This document shows positions 1 to 24,309 of a stretch of 64,000 nt of DNA, piece after piece. How positions within the stretch are numbered: position 1 is the first letter of the stretch; every line of letters starts with the position of its first letter. The position numbers were made by a program, and so were the translations under genes. Under the pieces are notes generated by a model. That model was not told the origin of the DNA, did no database searches, and saw nothing but the letters and a program-made list of their open reading frames with translations. Source of the stretch: Phylloscopus collybita (taxonomy: Eukaryota; Chordata; Aves; Passeriformes; Phylloscopidae); assembly GCA_027886175.1 (NCBI GenBank), contig JAJNNQ010000016.1, positions 3,141,501-3,205,500 of the forward strand, read 5' to 3'.

Positions 1-1352
1 CTGAAAAGGTTTATTATATTTATTCCCCACATTAATATAAAGCTGGTATTGTCATAGCTCTTGTTAATTCTGCAGGCAAAGCTCCTCATCTAAATGGAAA
101 TGTAATTTGACAAAATAACTACAGGTTGTGGCTGCTCCAGAAACTGAATATTTTGTAAAATTTAATTTTGGAAAGTAGTCCTTTATTGTTTTTTTTAACG
201 TAACTTCTAAACTTAACAAGGTAGAAAAATAAAAAATGCACTGCTTTTTAGTATTTCTTTCTATTTTCATTATTTAGAATTTAAAAGTCTTCTCCTTTAA
301 TTTACTAATTGAAGCTGTGAACCAAGTGATCTAGATGTAATTTAATATAACCATGAAATCAAAATTAGCATCATTATAATGTGAAAAATGAACAGATATT
401 GTTTAATGCCCAGGAATTAAAAATTGACACTACCAAAATTCTTTCTGAGTAAGCAAAAATCTATTTGAGCTCTGTGGCTGGTGGAACAGAGATCATTATT
501 TTTAGACCTCTAAAAATTCCAGGGTGTTGATTTGTGTATTTAATATTATTGTTGCTTAACTTCTTTGTGGCAACAACAAAATGAACACACACCCCCTTCC
601 AAAAAACCACTGGGTGGTGGTTGGTGTAGGGCAGCTCTTAAATCCAAAACTTTGGGTTTTACTGCTTAACACCCTCAGAAACCTGCTCCCAACTGTTGCT
701 AGTGAATTACATCACTCATAAATCATTGTTTTACATGACTGGCACAATTATCTCCAGCTGTTAAAAGTCAATTAAATGATTTAAGGTTTAAGCTTGAGTC
801 CCGCTGAGGTCAGTAGGATATTTGGCATTGTCTTCATTTATCATCATAAGCAGGTTATGAGACAGGCCCTTTCCTTTTTCCTTTACCTTTTGTTGAATTT
901 GCAAGTGGTGGTCTTGTCCCTTTAGCCAGCAGATGCTTCTCATTCCCAGTTGCTCTCCAGTGTTGACATCCAATTTCCCAGCTCAACTGGGACTCAGCCC
1001 CAGCCAAAGCCAGTGGGTCAGGATTTATAGGGAACCCATGGCTTTTTCTGGGCACAGATTTTCCTTCTCAAGGGCAGGTGGTTCTCAGAGCCACAGAATG
1101 GGATATGCATGCCACTGGGATAGCAACAGAAATGTTGCTATCAGCTTAAAATTGTCCAGGTTATTGTCACCAATCTCCTCCTGAGTATGATGAAAAAAAA
1201 AAAAAAAAGCATTCTTAATGTATATACATTAATTGAATACTCATTGAATGCATTCAATGTGTATTCAAAGAATATGCATTCTTATTCTTTGAATAAAGGT
1301 TGTGCAGCTGTTTAGTGAATGAAAACTGCTTCCTTTATTTTTTTTTTAACAG
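1..1352 (+). other. PTPRO intron (3' end)
   Basis: AT-rich intronic sequence with no recognised exon or element. A cluster of palindromes (1233-1295) and an A-run (1192-1208) lie just before the first exon of the window. Confidence 0.6.
1233..1295. repeat. Overlapping palindromes in PTPRO intron
   Basis: 1233-1268 is a 36-base palindrome with no spacer, centred between 1250 and 1251, with one mismatched pair (1241/1260). Overlapping it, 1262-1274 pairs perfectly with 1283-1295 (13-bp stem, 8-base loop). It is AT-rich and has no recognised family. Confidence 0.75.
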
Positions 1353-13976
<12,624 letters not shown>

Positions 13977-14249
13977 TTCAGAGCCACAGGTGGTAAGTCA
14001 GGCAAGCCTGGCCCTGGGCCATGCCCACAGCCCCACAAACCCTGTTCCAGAAGCTCTGCTGGCAGTTTGGGGCTTCTCTTATTCCTCTTCCATGTCCACG
14101 TGGAGGGTGAGGGAAAAATCCACCGAGCCTCTCACAGTAAATAATCCACAACACTTTCCATGGCAGTGTAAGGAAATAGGGGCTCACTCATGTTTGAAGA
14201 GAATCCAGAACTCCTGATGAGCTATCCAAGCATTCCCTGCCACTTGCCC

Positions 14250-15014
14250 ACATGCCTTAGGAAGGCTGACCTGAAACAGAGGCTGGGCAGAACTAGAGAA
14301 TAGAGTAGATAATTATTAAAAGGCTTCCAGGAGCCACCCTGGGCATTACAGGAGCCTGACCAAGGCTGCAGCCAGGGTGGGTTGGGAATGGCCACACACA
14401 ATGGCTGCCCCATCACGAGATTTTACATTTTTATCAGTTTGGGTCCATTTGCATATTGGGGTTTAATTGTCCAATTCCAGCTCCAGGCTGTGAGGTCCCA
14501 TCCTTCTTGTTCCTCCCTCCAGCCACCCTTGTTTGTGCTTTTGGGCTGAAAGTTGTCCTTGGTGCTCAGCAGGAACAGGATTTGTTTTGTGTCCCTGCTC
14601 TGTGAAGAGAGCTTGCTGGCACTCAATATGAGGCTCAAAACTCCATCCTTAGGTGGCACAGACTCTGAAACTATGAAAGCTGAAATCCAAGGCATCACTT
14701 GCAAAGCTTAAAGGGAGGGAAAACTTTAATTAACCTTCAGGCAGTCTCAACAGAGAATTTTGTCTGGTTACCAAGGCCAGCAGAGGCTCGGGGATGCTCT
14801 TCTGGAGGGTGAGTTGGTAACCAAAAAGCTCTGACAGGAAACATTAGATTTTTCCTCAGTCTAAAATCATAGAACCGGAGAACCAACAGGCTCCCAAACT
14901 GGTACCACCAGCAGATAAGTGAAGGCTTGGTCTTACTTCCCACTGTCCCCATGCCTGAGTAAAACAAGTGGCTGTGACCACAAGGTTTGCTGGTGGGGAC
15001 AAAGCTGTGGGGAC
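14250..15014 (-). mobile_element. LTR-like element with internal segment, TGATGCC family, copy B
   Basis: About 765 bases that match 35552-36314 in reverse complement almost throughout. On the minus strand it has an internal segment of about 315 bases followed by an LTR-like unit (14697 down to 14250) running from TGATGCCTTGG to CCTAAGGCAT. It lies in the PTPRO 3' UTR region. The open frames inside encode no recognised retroviral protein. Confidence 0.7.
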
Positions 15015-17553
15015 GTGTCTCACTGCTCTTTAAGCTTCTAAGCTTTGGTTCATTAGGTGGCAGCAAATAACCCAGCCATAACCTTAACAGTCCCTTTTGG
15101 GTGGTGCAGGAAGCTGCAGACTTTGACACAAAACTGCTTTTCAAGCAGCTGCTGGAGAGCTGGGCTGAGGGCAGCACCTCCAACGCTGTGTCAGCAGACA
15201 AATTCGTGTCTGCTGTGTGTCTGTGGTGCTGCACATGTGCCTTTATTAACCCCTGTGTGCAGCTTCCCCCTGCCTGTAAAGGAACCCCAGTTTGCCTCTG
15301 TCCCTCCTGTTTAGGTAGGTTACTGTCTAATCTGAGTCCCAGCCTGTGTGGAGGGTCAGTCAAACAAATTCTAAACCCAATATTTATTTCCTTTTCTTCT
15401 CTCTGAAGCGTTCTGTTTGTTCTGTTGCAGGTGAGACCATGAAGCACACCCATCTTCCCTTGCTTCTGATTTATTTTCTGTTGATGGTTCGAACGGGCAG
15501 GAGTTGTGCCACAGGAGAGATCACTGCTTTGCAGTGCATGGACAAGGAGGGAAAGAAACTTTTTACCTTTCTGAAGCACTGGGGAGACAAAGCCTTAACG
15601 AGCCTGCGGTGTCCTTTGAACTGTTTCATTTCTGGACATTTTTTTTAAATACTGGACCAAATTCAGCTAAACAACATGAAGGAAAAAAGACACTATATGT
15701 GCATAAGATAGATTGCTCCAGAGCGTTGGGGTTTCGTTTGGTACTTTTGGATAATTTCTTTCATTTTTTTTTTTTTCCTGTGCAGGTTGGGCTTAAGGTT
15801 AAAGTAAGTGCAATATTTTTTTAAATGGTTGACTGAAGAGCTTTCTTCATGTGTCACTGGTCTGTCCCTAGGAGAGCAGGCATTGTTAGTATCTAATAAT
15901 ACCTCATTAGTGAATAGCGAGGCATGAACATACATGAAGAAAACCTGGAGATTGTGAACAGGGGCTGGGAGGGCGGGGGAGGGGGTTTGCTGGGACCGTG
16001 GATTTGACTGTTTCCTTTCAGCACTGATGTACGTGGGGGCCTGGGGGGAGCACGAGACCCGAGGAACGGACTGACGAGCAGAAACCCCAGCTGTGCAGCC
16101 CGAAGCTGGAACAGGCAGCTGAGGCCAGGGCTGGGTTTGGTTCTTGGCTGGGCTGCCGCTCATTCAGCAGAGGGATCGCTCTTTTGGCCGACCTTTTTTT
16201 TTTTTTCCAGTAATGCCACTGATCAGGCTCTTGTTTGAGATGGATCCGAATCACAGGGCAACTGAGTTTCAAGCTGGGATATCTTAGCATATGTACTACA
16301 GCATTTAACTGTCTGAGCAGTCTATGGTGCCTACAGCCCTCGCTCGTTTGTTATTTTTTGTAATTATTAACCCCGTGTAAAAAAACGTGAAGCTGGTTCA
16401 GGTTGGAGGGGTGGAAAGAAAAAAAAAAAAAAGAAAACCACACAAAAAGTGCTTTAACAGACATAACTTATTTTTTTCCTGAACCAGGAATTTAGGATGT
16501 TACGAACACGAAATGTTACAATACATTTGGCATGTGAAGGGCTGGTTATCAATTTGTTGCTGCAAGGCTGCCAAAGTGTCAGTATGGATTCCTGCAGGGC
16601 CTTTGGGGGCAGGGCGGGGGGCTCTTTTCTTTTCTCGCTGTCCATTTCAGTTCTAGTCCAAATAATTAGCTATATATATATATATTATTTTTTTTTTTCT
16701 TTTGGTCTTTGTACAATTCCGGTACATCATTGTGTATTGTGACATGGATGCTGTCAGAATGGATGTTTGATGGCATTTTTGTAGCCTGTTGCTTTGTGTC
16801 ACCTCATTGGAAGTTAGCAGCAATGGTACTCAATGTAAACAAAGCAGACTTGAACTGGAAGTAAAACACACTGGATTGCTTGCCTGTGGAGAAGTCACTG
16901 TCAGCAAACAGCAAACACACCTGCACACACTTTTTATCTTGTTCTGCTGTCTCAGGGTCTGCTGTCACCTGGCAGGGTGTTGAGCAGCTCAGCTGCTCTC
17001 AGGAGCCTGTCTCCTTCAGCTGATACTCCTTTTTCTTTTTTTCTTCTTCAGTTCTTCCATTGGCAGGTAAGTAGGTGCACACTTATCTGATAACTACTTC
17101 ATCATGGTGTTGCTTACAGTGGAAAACTTCCTTTAAAAACTCTCCCATGTATATTATGCAGAACTGCACAGACTTGACACAATTCCCAGATAAAACAGGT
17201 CCTTGTGAAGGGTACTAAACAAGTAGGACCCCACCTCTGACTGCTGAATGGGTGTGATAGGCATTTCCCCTCCCTTCTGTTTGCAGGCATCTGTTTCTAC
17301 TCATCCCAGTCCTAGAGCAGGGATGCTGTTCCTCCAAGCACAGGATGGATGCAAAAGGAAAGAGCAGCCTGCTTCAGGGAGCCAGCTGGTAACAAGAAAA
17401 GCTTCAGTGGTGCACATTTCTCCCTCATTTCACTGGTGTGCCTCGGCTGGAGGGCCTGCCATTCCAGTAGGAACAGCTAAGAGTTGTCTGGCCTAAACTG
17501 AAAGAAAGCAGAATTATAAATGAGCTCTTGACCATTTAGACTTTGCCTCCATG

Positions 17554-17588
<35 letters not shown>

Positions 17589-18284
17589 GTATTTCAGAAT
17601 TTCATTACATGTTTACTCAGAAAATTATTCATATCCCTCTAGAGACCTGGCTGGGAGAAGCAAAAAAAATGGTTTTTTCTCATCTCCTGCATTCTCCCTC
17701 CTGCTGGCCATTGCCTATTGAGTGCAGACTTCTTCTGGATCACAGACCAGAGGAAGCAGGTTACTTCTAAACCATTCATTGTACCCACAAAATGTCACAG
17801 TGTGAGCTGGCTGTAGCACAAGCTTGCTTGCATGTGACAAGGGTACAAAATTGCTGCAAAGATGCCAAAATCACATTGTTGCAAAGGACACCACCTGAGC
17901 AGCCTGAATTTACAAGACAGTTTTTGAATTTGTATCCAAAATTGTTGCATGTGCACAGTAGCAGGTGTGTGTTTTTCCTTTAATAGCTACTTAATCACAA
18001 AGTCAATTACAATGAAAACTCCATCAGAATAACAGCTTTTTTTACACAGTATGCAAAAATGTGTAAGTGGAATGGCAATGGAAACCACCTCTCCCAGCAT
18101 TCAAGACATGAGTAAAGCAATAAATGAATCTGGAAGATGCTGTGGATCAGGAGACTCGTGCAGAGCCCTTTAGCCTGAACTGACACAACAGAATTTCGGC
18201 TTCACCTCATCATGCACCCTCAGTGTAAGTCCAAAAGAACAATGTTTTGGACTCATGCTTCCTGTTGTTTCCAGCATCTGTCAA

Positions 18285-18290
18285 AATAAA
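18285..18290 (+). terminator. Candidate PTPRO polyadenylation signal AATAAA
   Basis: AATAAA on the + strand is followed by a CA-containing, T-rich stretch (CTCTCATGTCATCACAGC). A second AATAAA is at 18119-18124. Both are candidates only; earlier variant signals such as AGTAAA near 16860 are also possible. Confidence 0.3.
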
Positions 18291-18310
18291 ACTCTCATGT
18301 CATCACAGCT

Positions 18311-19320
18311 GTGAAGCTGTCTGAAGCTTCAGGTTTGGTAAGATTTTTTTGAGTTATGGGCTTCATGTCCATAGCTCTGCTGACATTATTGATGCTCTGT
18401 ATTGATCTGCTGCTCTTCCAGCATCTACTGACCCAGATGTCTGTAAAAGCAGCTCTGTGCAGTGAGTGACCATTAACTGACACCAGGGCAGGTTTTCTCC
18501 TTGTCTCATGCTCTGTGTGCTGCCCTGGAAGCAAAAAAATAAGTAAACTTAAAAACATGACTTAGAAGTGGTAAGAAGCTTTTAAAGGAGTGTGGGAAAG
18601 TGTGGCCTCTCCCAGCATATCCTGTGCAGTGAGCCCTGACATCCTTGGGTCTTCAGAACTGCTTCCTTCCTTCCTGCTCACCAAAGGATTAAGAACAGGT
18701 CAGGAATCCTTACTTATGATTTATTACAGTTTAATGTTTTGGGGTCTTTTTCCCTACACTTAAAGTGGATGAATTTCCCCTGTCATATGATCAACATCAT
18801 CATCTTATGCTCTAAAATGTCCCTTCCCTCCCTCCATTAACCACAGTCACAGCACCTGCCTCTCACTTCTAGCTTTTTAAGGGCTTCTGTCAAAACTCAA
18901 TCTCACTGAGGCAGCCACTTCTTGTGAGAGAATAATGTTGTTAGTGTGCTGTGGTAGGTAGAAGAATTATAAAAGATCAGGCCTGCTCTTTAAATTAACA
19001 GCTGTTAAATTAACAGCTGGCCTGTCCTCTCTTCTAAGTGTAGTTAAGCAATTTGCAGGTTCCCATGTGAAAGCAATCTTGGTATGAAAGGTTGGTTAAC
19101 ACAACAACCTATTTATTCTTAGGTTGAAAAATAAGTGCATCTGTGTAAACAATGAGATCTGTTCCAGGAGAACCCATAAAGGAAAAATGCAAACAACCTC
19201 AATCTTAGCACACACACACAAATCACCTCTTGACCAAGAAATAAAGTGGTAAGAAAACTCCCAGCCAATGGGTGCTGCACACGAGGTCTGTGAAAAGTGT
19301 ATCAAATAAATGATGTGAAT
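18311..19320. other. Intergenic, unclassified
   Basis: Ordinary AT-rich sequence. A short direct repeat, AAATTAACAGCTG twice near 18995-19018, is the only structure noted. Confidence 0.5.
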
Positions 19321-19599
19321 GAAGAGTTGGCTTTTCCCGCAGGAAGATAACGGAGCCTCGGCTCACTTATCACATCTGACAACCCGAGGTGCTGGCGGGA
19401 GGCTGGGAAAGGAGGCGGGGGAAGCCGAGCCGGGACCAAGAGACGGAACCCAGAGAGCCGGGAACGAACAGGAACGGAATTCAAGCGGCGAATAAACACA
19501 GCGAGCAGCGGAAGGCTCCGGCTGCAGCCACAGCCGGCCCCGGGACGGCACCGAACACACGGAGACAAGAACCGGGCGGCCGAGCGGGAGCGCACGGGC

Positions 19600-20240
19600 A
19601 CAGAAACAAACGAGAAACAAACACAGAAACAAACACAGAAATAAGCACAGCCACAAAGAGAGACACAGACACAAAACACAGAAACAAACAGAGAAACAAA
19701 CAGAGAAACAAACAGAGAAACAGAGAAACGCAGAAACAAGCACAGAAATAAGCACAGAAACAAACGCAGAAACAAGCACAGCCACAAAGAGAGACACAGG
19801 CACAAAACACAGAAACACGCACAGAAACAAGCAGAGAAACAAGCACAAACACAGAAACAAACACAGCTACAAACACAGAAATAAGCACAGAAACAAACAC
19901 AGACACACGCAGAGAGACAGAAACAAACACAGATACAAACACAAAGAGAGACTCAGAGAAACAAACACAGACGCACAGAAACAAGCAGAGAAACACGCAC
20001 AGACGCAAACACAGAAACAAACACAGCTACAAACACAGAAATAAGCTCAGAAACAAAGACAGACACACAGACACAAACACAGCTACAAACACAGAAATTA
20101 GCACAGAAACAAACACAGACACAAACACAGCTAAAAACACAGAAATTAGCACAGAAACAAACACAGGCACAAACACAGACACAAACACAGAAATAAGCTC
20201 AGAAATAAGCTCAGAAACAAACACAAACACAAACACAGAC
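19600..20240. repeat. ACAGAAACAAAC-type tandem array
   Basis: About 640 bases of imperfect units such as ACAGAAACAAAC, ACAGAAATAAGC and ACAGCTACAAAC. The + strand is nearly devoid of T. All minus frames stay open (Phe/Val/Ser/Cys-rich, up to about 200 codons), which is a consequence of the repeat rather than a gene. Confidence 0.9.
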
Positions 20241-20958
20241 CCGAAGGCAGCTCCCGGGCAGGCGCCGCCCGGGCCGGGCCGAGCACGGACCGACAAACGC
20301 AGCGCGGCCGCTGAGCCGGGAGGAGACAGCGGCCAGAAAGGCTGAATAATAAATAAATAATGAATAATAAATACACCGCGGATGATCCGCGCCGCGGAGC
20401 GTGACACCAGCGAAAGAACGCACGCAGGGCCGCGGGGTATCGCCCAGAGTGAGAGTTCAAACAAGCGGTGAAATGCAGGAAACCTCAGAATGCGAATTCC
20501 AGCTGAGGAGAAGCGGTAATGCGGGCGGGCACCTGTGTGCGCTAACAGCGGGGCAAACGGGATAAAGGCGCTAACTTTATTGCTATGGTGTAGAGTTGGG
20601 ACAGCTTTTGTGGGCAGCGCCCATAGAGGAAGATATGGTAGCCACAAAACCGTTACCTGCTTGGTATTTTATTAGGAATTCGTTTTACAAATGACAATCC
20701 GCTGAAGGGACCGCAGCTGCTGCGGAAACACCCCCCCTCCCCCGGGGGCTCCAGAGACCTGTCGGTCAGCATCTCCCGTGCCTGCAGGTCCGTTTGTTCC
20801 CTCTGCCCACGAATGACGGCACGATTACCTTCTGATCCCGTTTTCCATGTTGCACAGACAATTAACAAACAATTAACTTGGAGCCGCTCTCAGCCCGAAC
20901 CGCGCGGGGACCCAACAGAGAGCGCGGGGCCGGAACTGCCCGCGTGCGCCGCTGCAAA

Positions 20959-21084
20959 ATGGTGCCGGCGGGAAACAGTGCCCCGGGCGGCGCGGGGGGA
21001 GAGGTGGCTCCCTGGCCGCCTCCCGCCGCACGGGAAGCCGCGGTGGTCGCGGGAGCGGGCGGTGGCCTCGGGAGCTCGGTGCAG
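20959..21084 (+). CDS. Candidate first coding exon of an unrecognised transcript
   Basis: ATG in a strong Kozak setting (GCAAAATGG) opens 42 codons starting MVPAGNSAPGGAGGEV and ending in frame at CAG|GTGAGT, a consensus splice donor at 21085. It lies in CpG-rich DNA and resembles a promoter-proximal first exon. The peptide is Ala/Gly/Pro-rich and matches no family I recognise. The frame is also open upstream from 20878. A downstream exon was not identified, so it may be non-coding or chance. Confidence 0.3.
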
Positions 21085-21235
21085 GTGAGTTTTATCCTCC
21101 AGAAAGCCCCGAGCCCCGCTCGGTTGGCAGCTCCGTGCGGAACGCGCGAGCTTTGCAGGCGGCAGGAGCCCGGAGCGCATTCCCTGCCCCAGCTGAAGGC
21201 TCCGGTGCCGCCGCCTCACGCTCCGTGCGCGGCAT

Positions 21236-21690
21236 TCGCACAGCCCCGCGGGTCTGCCCTGTTCTGTGTTTGTGTGGACATTTCCACAGCCCCGCGGGTC
21301 TGTCCTGTTCTGTGTTTGTGTGGACATTTCCACAGCCCCGTGGCTCTGCCCTGTTCTGTGTTTGTGTGGGGCTGTACCGGCTCTGCCCCTGTTCTGTGTT
21401 TGTGTGGGGCTGTACCGGCTCTGCCCTGTTCTGTGTTTGTGTGCGGCATTCCCACAGCCCCGCGGCTCTGCCCTGTTCTGTGTTTGTGTGGGGCTGTACC
21501 GGCTCTGCCCTGTTCTGTGTTTGTGTGAGGCATTCCCACAGCCCCGCCGGCTCTGCCCTGTTCTGTGTTTGTGTGGGGCTGTACCGGCTCTGCCCTGTTC
21601 TGTGTTTGTGTGGGGCTGTACCGGCTCTGCCCCTGTTCTGTATTTGTGTGGGGCTGTACCGGCTCTGCCCTGTTCTGTGTTTGTGTTCGG
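21236..21690. repeat. Tandem array with TGTTCTGTGTTTGTGTG core
   Basis: About eleven units of roughly 38-48 bases. Each has CTCTGCCC, TGTTCTGTGTTTGTGTG and either a GGGCTGTACCGG or a CACAGCCCCGCGG linker. It stays open in all + frames (Cys/Leu/Val-rich), a repeat artefact. It is followed by a C homopolymer (21721-21740). Confidence 0.9.
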
Positions 21691-21900
21691 TGTTCCCCCT
21701 TTAGAGGTTTTGTGCTGTTTCCCCCCCCCCCCCCCCCCCCCGATTCTCCCCCGCTGCTCCCTTTCCCCGCAGCAGCGCCCGGGGTTTTCCTTCTCTTTCC
21801 CCGCGGGAGCGAGTTCTGAGCCCCTCTGTTTAATGAAGCCTTTGAGAACTGTGTTTGTCTAAGCCTTGAAAACGTCTCGATGGGAGCGGGGTGGGTTGAG

Positions 21901-24309
21901 CTCTGCTGCTGCTGTGACAGGCAGCGGTGAACCCTAGCAATCCCCTATTTTCACTCATCTCCTCTTTTAATCTGCAAATATCACCAAGGAGTAAAAGCAC
22001 AGACTCCTACCCTGGTATTCATTTTGGAGGAATTAGTTAAGAGGCCAGAGTTGCAACCTAAGCAACTCAGAAACTGAAAAAAAAAGAAGCCAAAGGCACT
22101 TAGGAGCAAAAAATTGACGTAGCTGCAGTAGAAATTTAAAGTCTGTGAAATATTTAAACACAGAACCAAGACAGATTCCCTCTCATTGGTGCTCTTATGT
22201 AGAGGTGGGAGATTACATTCACAAGTATTCCCTCTAATACTTTGGATGCATCAGAACCAATCCTTAAACAGGGCTGGTTTAGACACCAGAATCAACACAA
22301 CAGAAAAACTGAGCTGCTATGAAAGGGTAATTTGACCAGAATGTTGAGTTCCCATACATAATTGTGTTTGCTTTATTCTTGAAATGCAGCCCAGGAAAAT
22401 CAGTGGTGATAGCTGCTTGAACAGGGTCTGGTATTCAAGCTTGCTTCTGTCTGTGCCCTGAAAACTCAAAATGCCTTCACTCCCACATTAAAATAAAAAT
22501 TCTGTGACTTACCCGTTTCCTAATTAGAATTTACATCTTTCAGTTATTCGTGGATTTTTTTGTTTGTTCCCTTAAATTATCAAAATTCTGATGCTACAAG
22601 AGAAGTTCACAAACAGTGATGAACACACTGAGAGCTCTGCACATTTCAGACTATTATTTGGATATAATATCTCTACTGCTTCACAAACCATTCATTTCTG
22701 CACATCAATCATGGATAGAATGCACTTATTTCCCAACCCCACTCAAAAAAACCCAAAAGAAAAACCCAACAAACCAGCAATTTTTTTATGCAGTTCAATG
22801 CTTTGGAGCAATAAAACCTCACAGATCAGTTTGTCTGAGCAAAGCCCTGCTTCACATTTGAATTGTTAGATGGTAAGCAAACTGCTCCACCCATCAACAT
22901 TGGTTAGGAACGTTCTTCCTGAATTAAATGTGAGGTTTCACAGTGGGTTGCTCTCTCCTTGGTGTCCCAAGGGAGCCAGCAGCCTCAAGAAGTGGGAAGA
23001 GGTGCCTTCCTCTCCCATCTTTTACCAAGATGGTAAAAGGTTTGTTCTTTGAAAGCACAGAACTGCTGGGTGAACAACAGGCTGCTGAAACACCCTCCCT
23101 GCACCCAGTTAAAAAGGCAGATGGATGGCAGCAAACAGTAAATTGCTCCCTCTTATCAAATGTCTAATAAGGCACTGATTTGGCCATTTAAAAAAAAAAA
23201 GGGCTTTGTTTCCTTCTCAAGGACATATCACATCCTTCTAAAATACCTGTGTTGAAAAAATAAGCCTCGCTGCTCAAATCCTAGAGAAAACATTTTGAAT
23301 GAAACACTGCACTTCACCACTGTTTTCGTTTAAACCGTGGAATATTTTGAAGCAAACATTTTATTTTCGTTTGGGGAACCCCAAATGAGGTCTCCTTTTG
23401 ATTTCTTACCGCTGCCAACAAAATGAAAATTCAAAAACTGCATGGCAGCATAAGGGTGAAGCTCAGCTCCCTGCAGTGCTTTAAACCACTGAGGAAATTC
23501 CAGCAAACAGGGAAATATTTGTCTCAACACCATTCAGATTTCACAGACTGTAACACAGAAATCATAATGGTTAATTCAGCAAAGTTTAAAGGGTAAATAC
23601 AACCCAAGGAGCACTTGGTTGTTAATTCACCAGGAGTTTAGAAACTGGGAAAAAAAAGACACAAACCAAGCAACCAAACCCCAAGATGACTCTGCCTATC
23701 CCTTCAGCGTGTGGAAGGGTTTCCTCTTTTCCCCCCTAAGCATCTCCCAAGAAGCCTCTGAGCACACTGACCACTGCCAGACTTATCTGGCTCTTTTTAA
23801 ACATCAGCTACACAGAAACCCAGCTTCAGAAAAAAACCCCAAACAGTTGTGAAGCCAACTCTTTTGGTGAAACATGAGTTCTCCCTCTGACATCTCGGAG
23901 TGCCAAACTTTACAAGGTCTGGCACGTCCCAGGGCTGATGCCTCTTTCTGGGCAAGAGGCTGAATGCTGAAATAAAAGCCAGCAGAGAGGATGAATATTG
24001 GCTTCCTATTTTGGTGATTATCAGGGGAGTGGAGGTGCAGGTTACCACCAGAGTGCTTTTCATGGGATCAGACATCCTTCCCATGAGATCAAAGACAGGA
24101 TCTCCCAGTTTTAAAAAGGGAGTTTCAAAGACCTTTCGAAAGGTTCCTCCTCCTGCCCTTACAGGTCATGGGATTTATCACTTCTTAACCCATTTCTGAA
24201 TAAGGCCATCTTTATGCAGACAGGCATAAAAATGTATATATTAAATGTAAAAACATACATGGACACACGACCAGCCACACAGAAGTAGTGTTTGCGAGGA
24301 CATTTACAA
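21901..24309. other. Intergenic, unclassified
   Basis: No gene or recognised repeat. Short A/C-rich stretches occur near 22740-22790. Confidence 0.5.

Larger units (their letters stand above)
13977..18310 (+). other. PTPRO: Probable PTPRO 3' UTR and downstream flank
   Basis: No coding exon was recognised after the stop. A strong donor-like GTAAGT occurs at 13994-13999, 18 bases past the stop, and acceptor-like pyrimidine-AG sites lie near 15430, 15785 and 16020, so a spliced 3' UTR is possible. An LTR-like repeat occupies 14250-15014. The 15430-17000 stretch is T-rich and looks like untranslated sequence, with short TA repeats at 16672-16687 and a poly-T run near 17560-17585. Candidate polyadenylation signals are at 18119 and 18285. 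The exact 3' end cannot be set from sequence. Confidence 0.5.
19321..21900. promoter_or_regulatory. GC-rich CpG-island-like block between PTPRO and EPS8
   Basis: Sharp change to GC- and CpG-rich sequence, densest at 19380-19600, 20240-20420, 20690-20760 and 20880-21240, bounded by AT-rich DNA. Two tandem arrays are embedded. Such islands commonly mark promoters, and there is a candidate first exon at 20959-21084. Neither neighbouring gene starts here: both end facing it. Confidence 0.55.

Noticed and set aside
14737..15579. 280-codon minus frame
   Set aside because: Runs across the LTR-like element and unrelated flank. The shared portion with 35527-35829 is repeat-derived and no gag, pol or env motif was recognised.
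19302..20647. Several overlapping minus-strand open frames of 165-206 codons
   Set aside because: They translate the ACAGAAACAAAC array into Phe/Val/Ser/Cys repeats and are open in all three frames, so they reflect T-poor repeat composition, not proteins.
21229..21690. Repeat-spacer pattern resembling a CRISPR array
   Set aside because: The 'spacers' are themselves repeated and GC-rich, unit length varies, and the genome is vertebrate. It is a minisatellite.
21135..21862. Long + frames rich in Cys/Leu/Val (189-216 codons)
   Set aside because: Products of the tandem TGTTCTGTGTTTGTGTG array read in three frames, with no domain and no splice logic beyond the first exon candidate.
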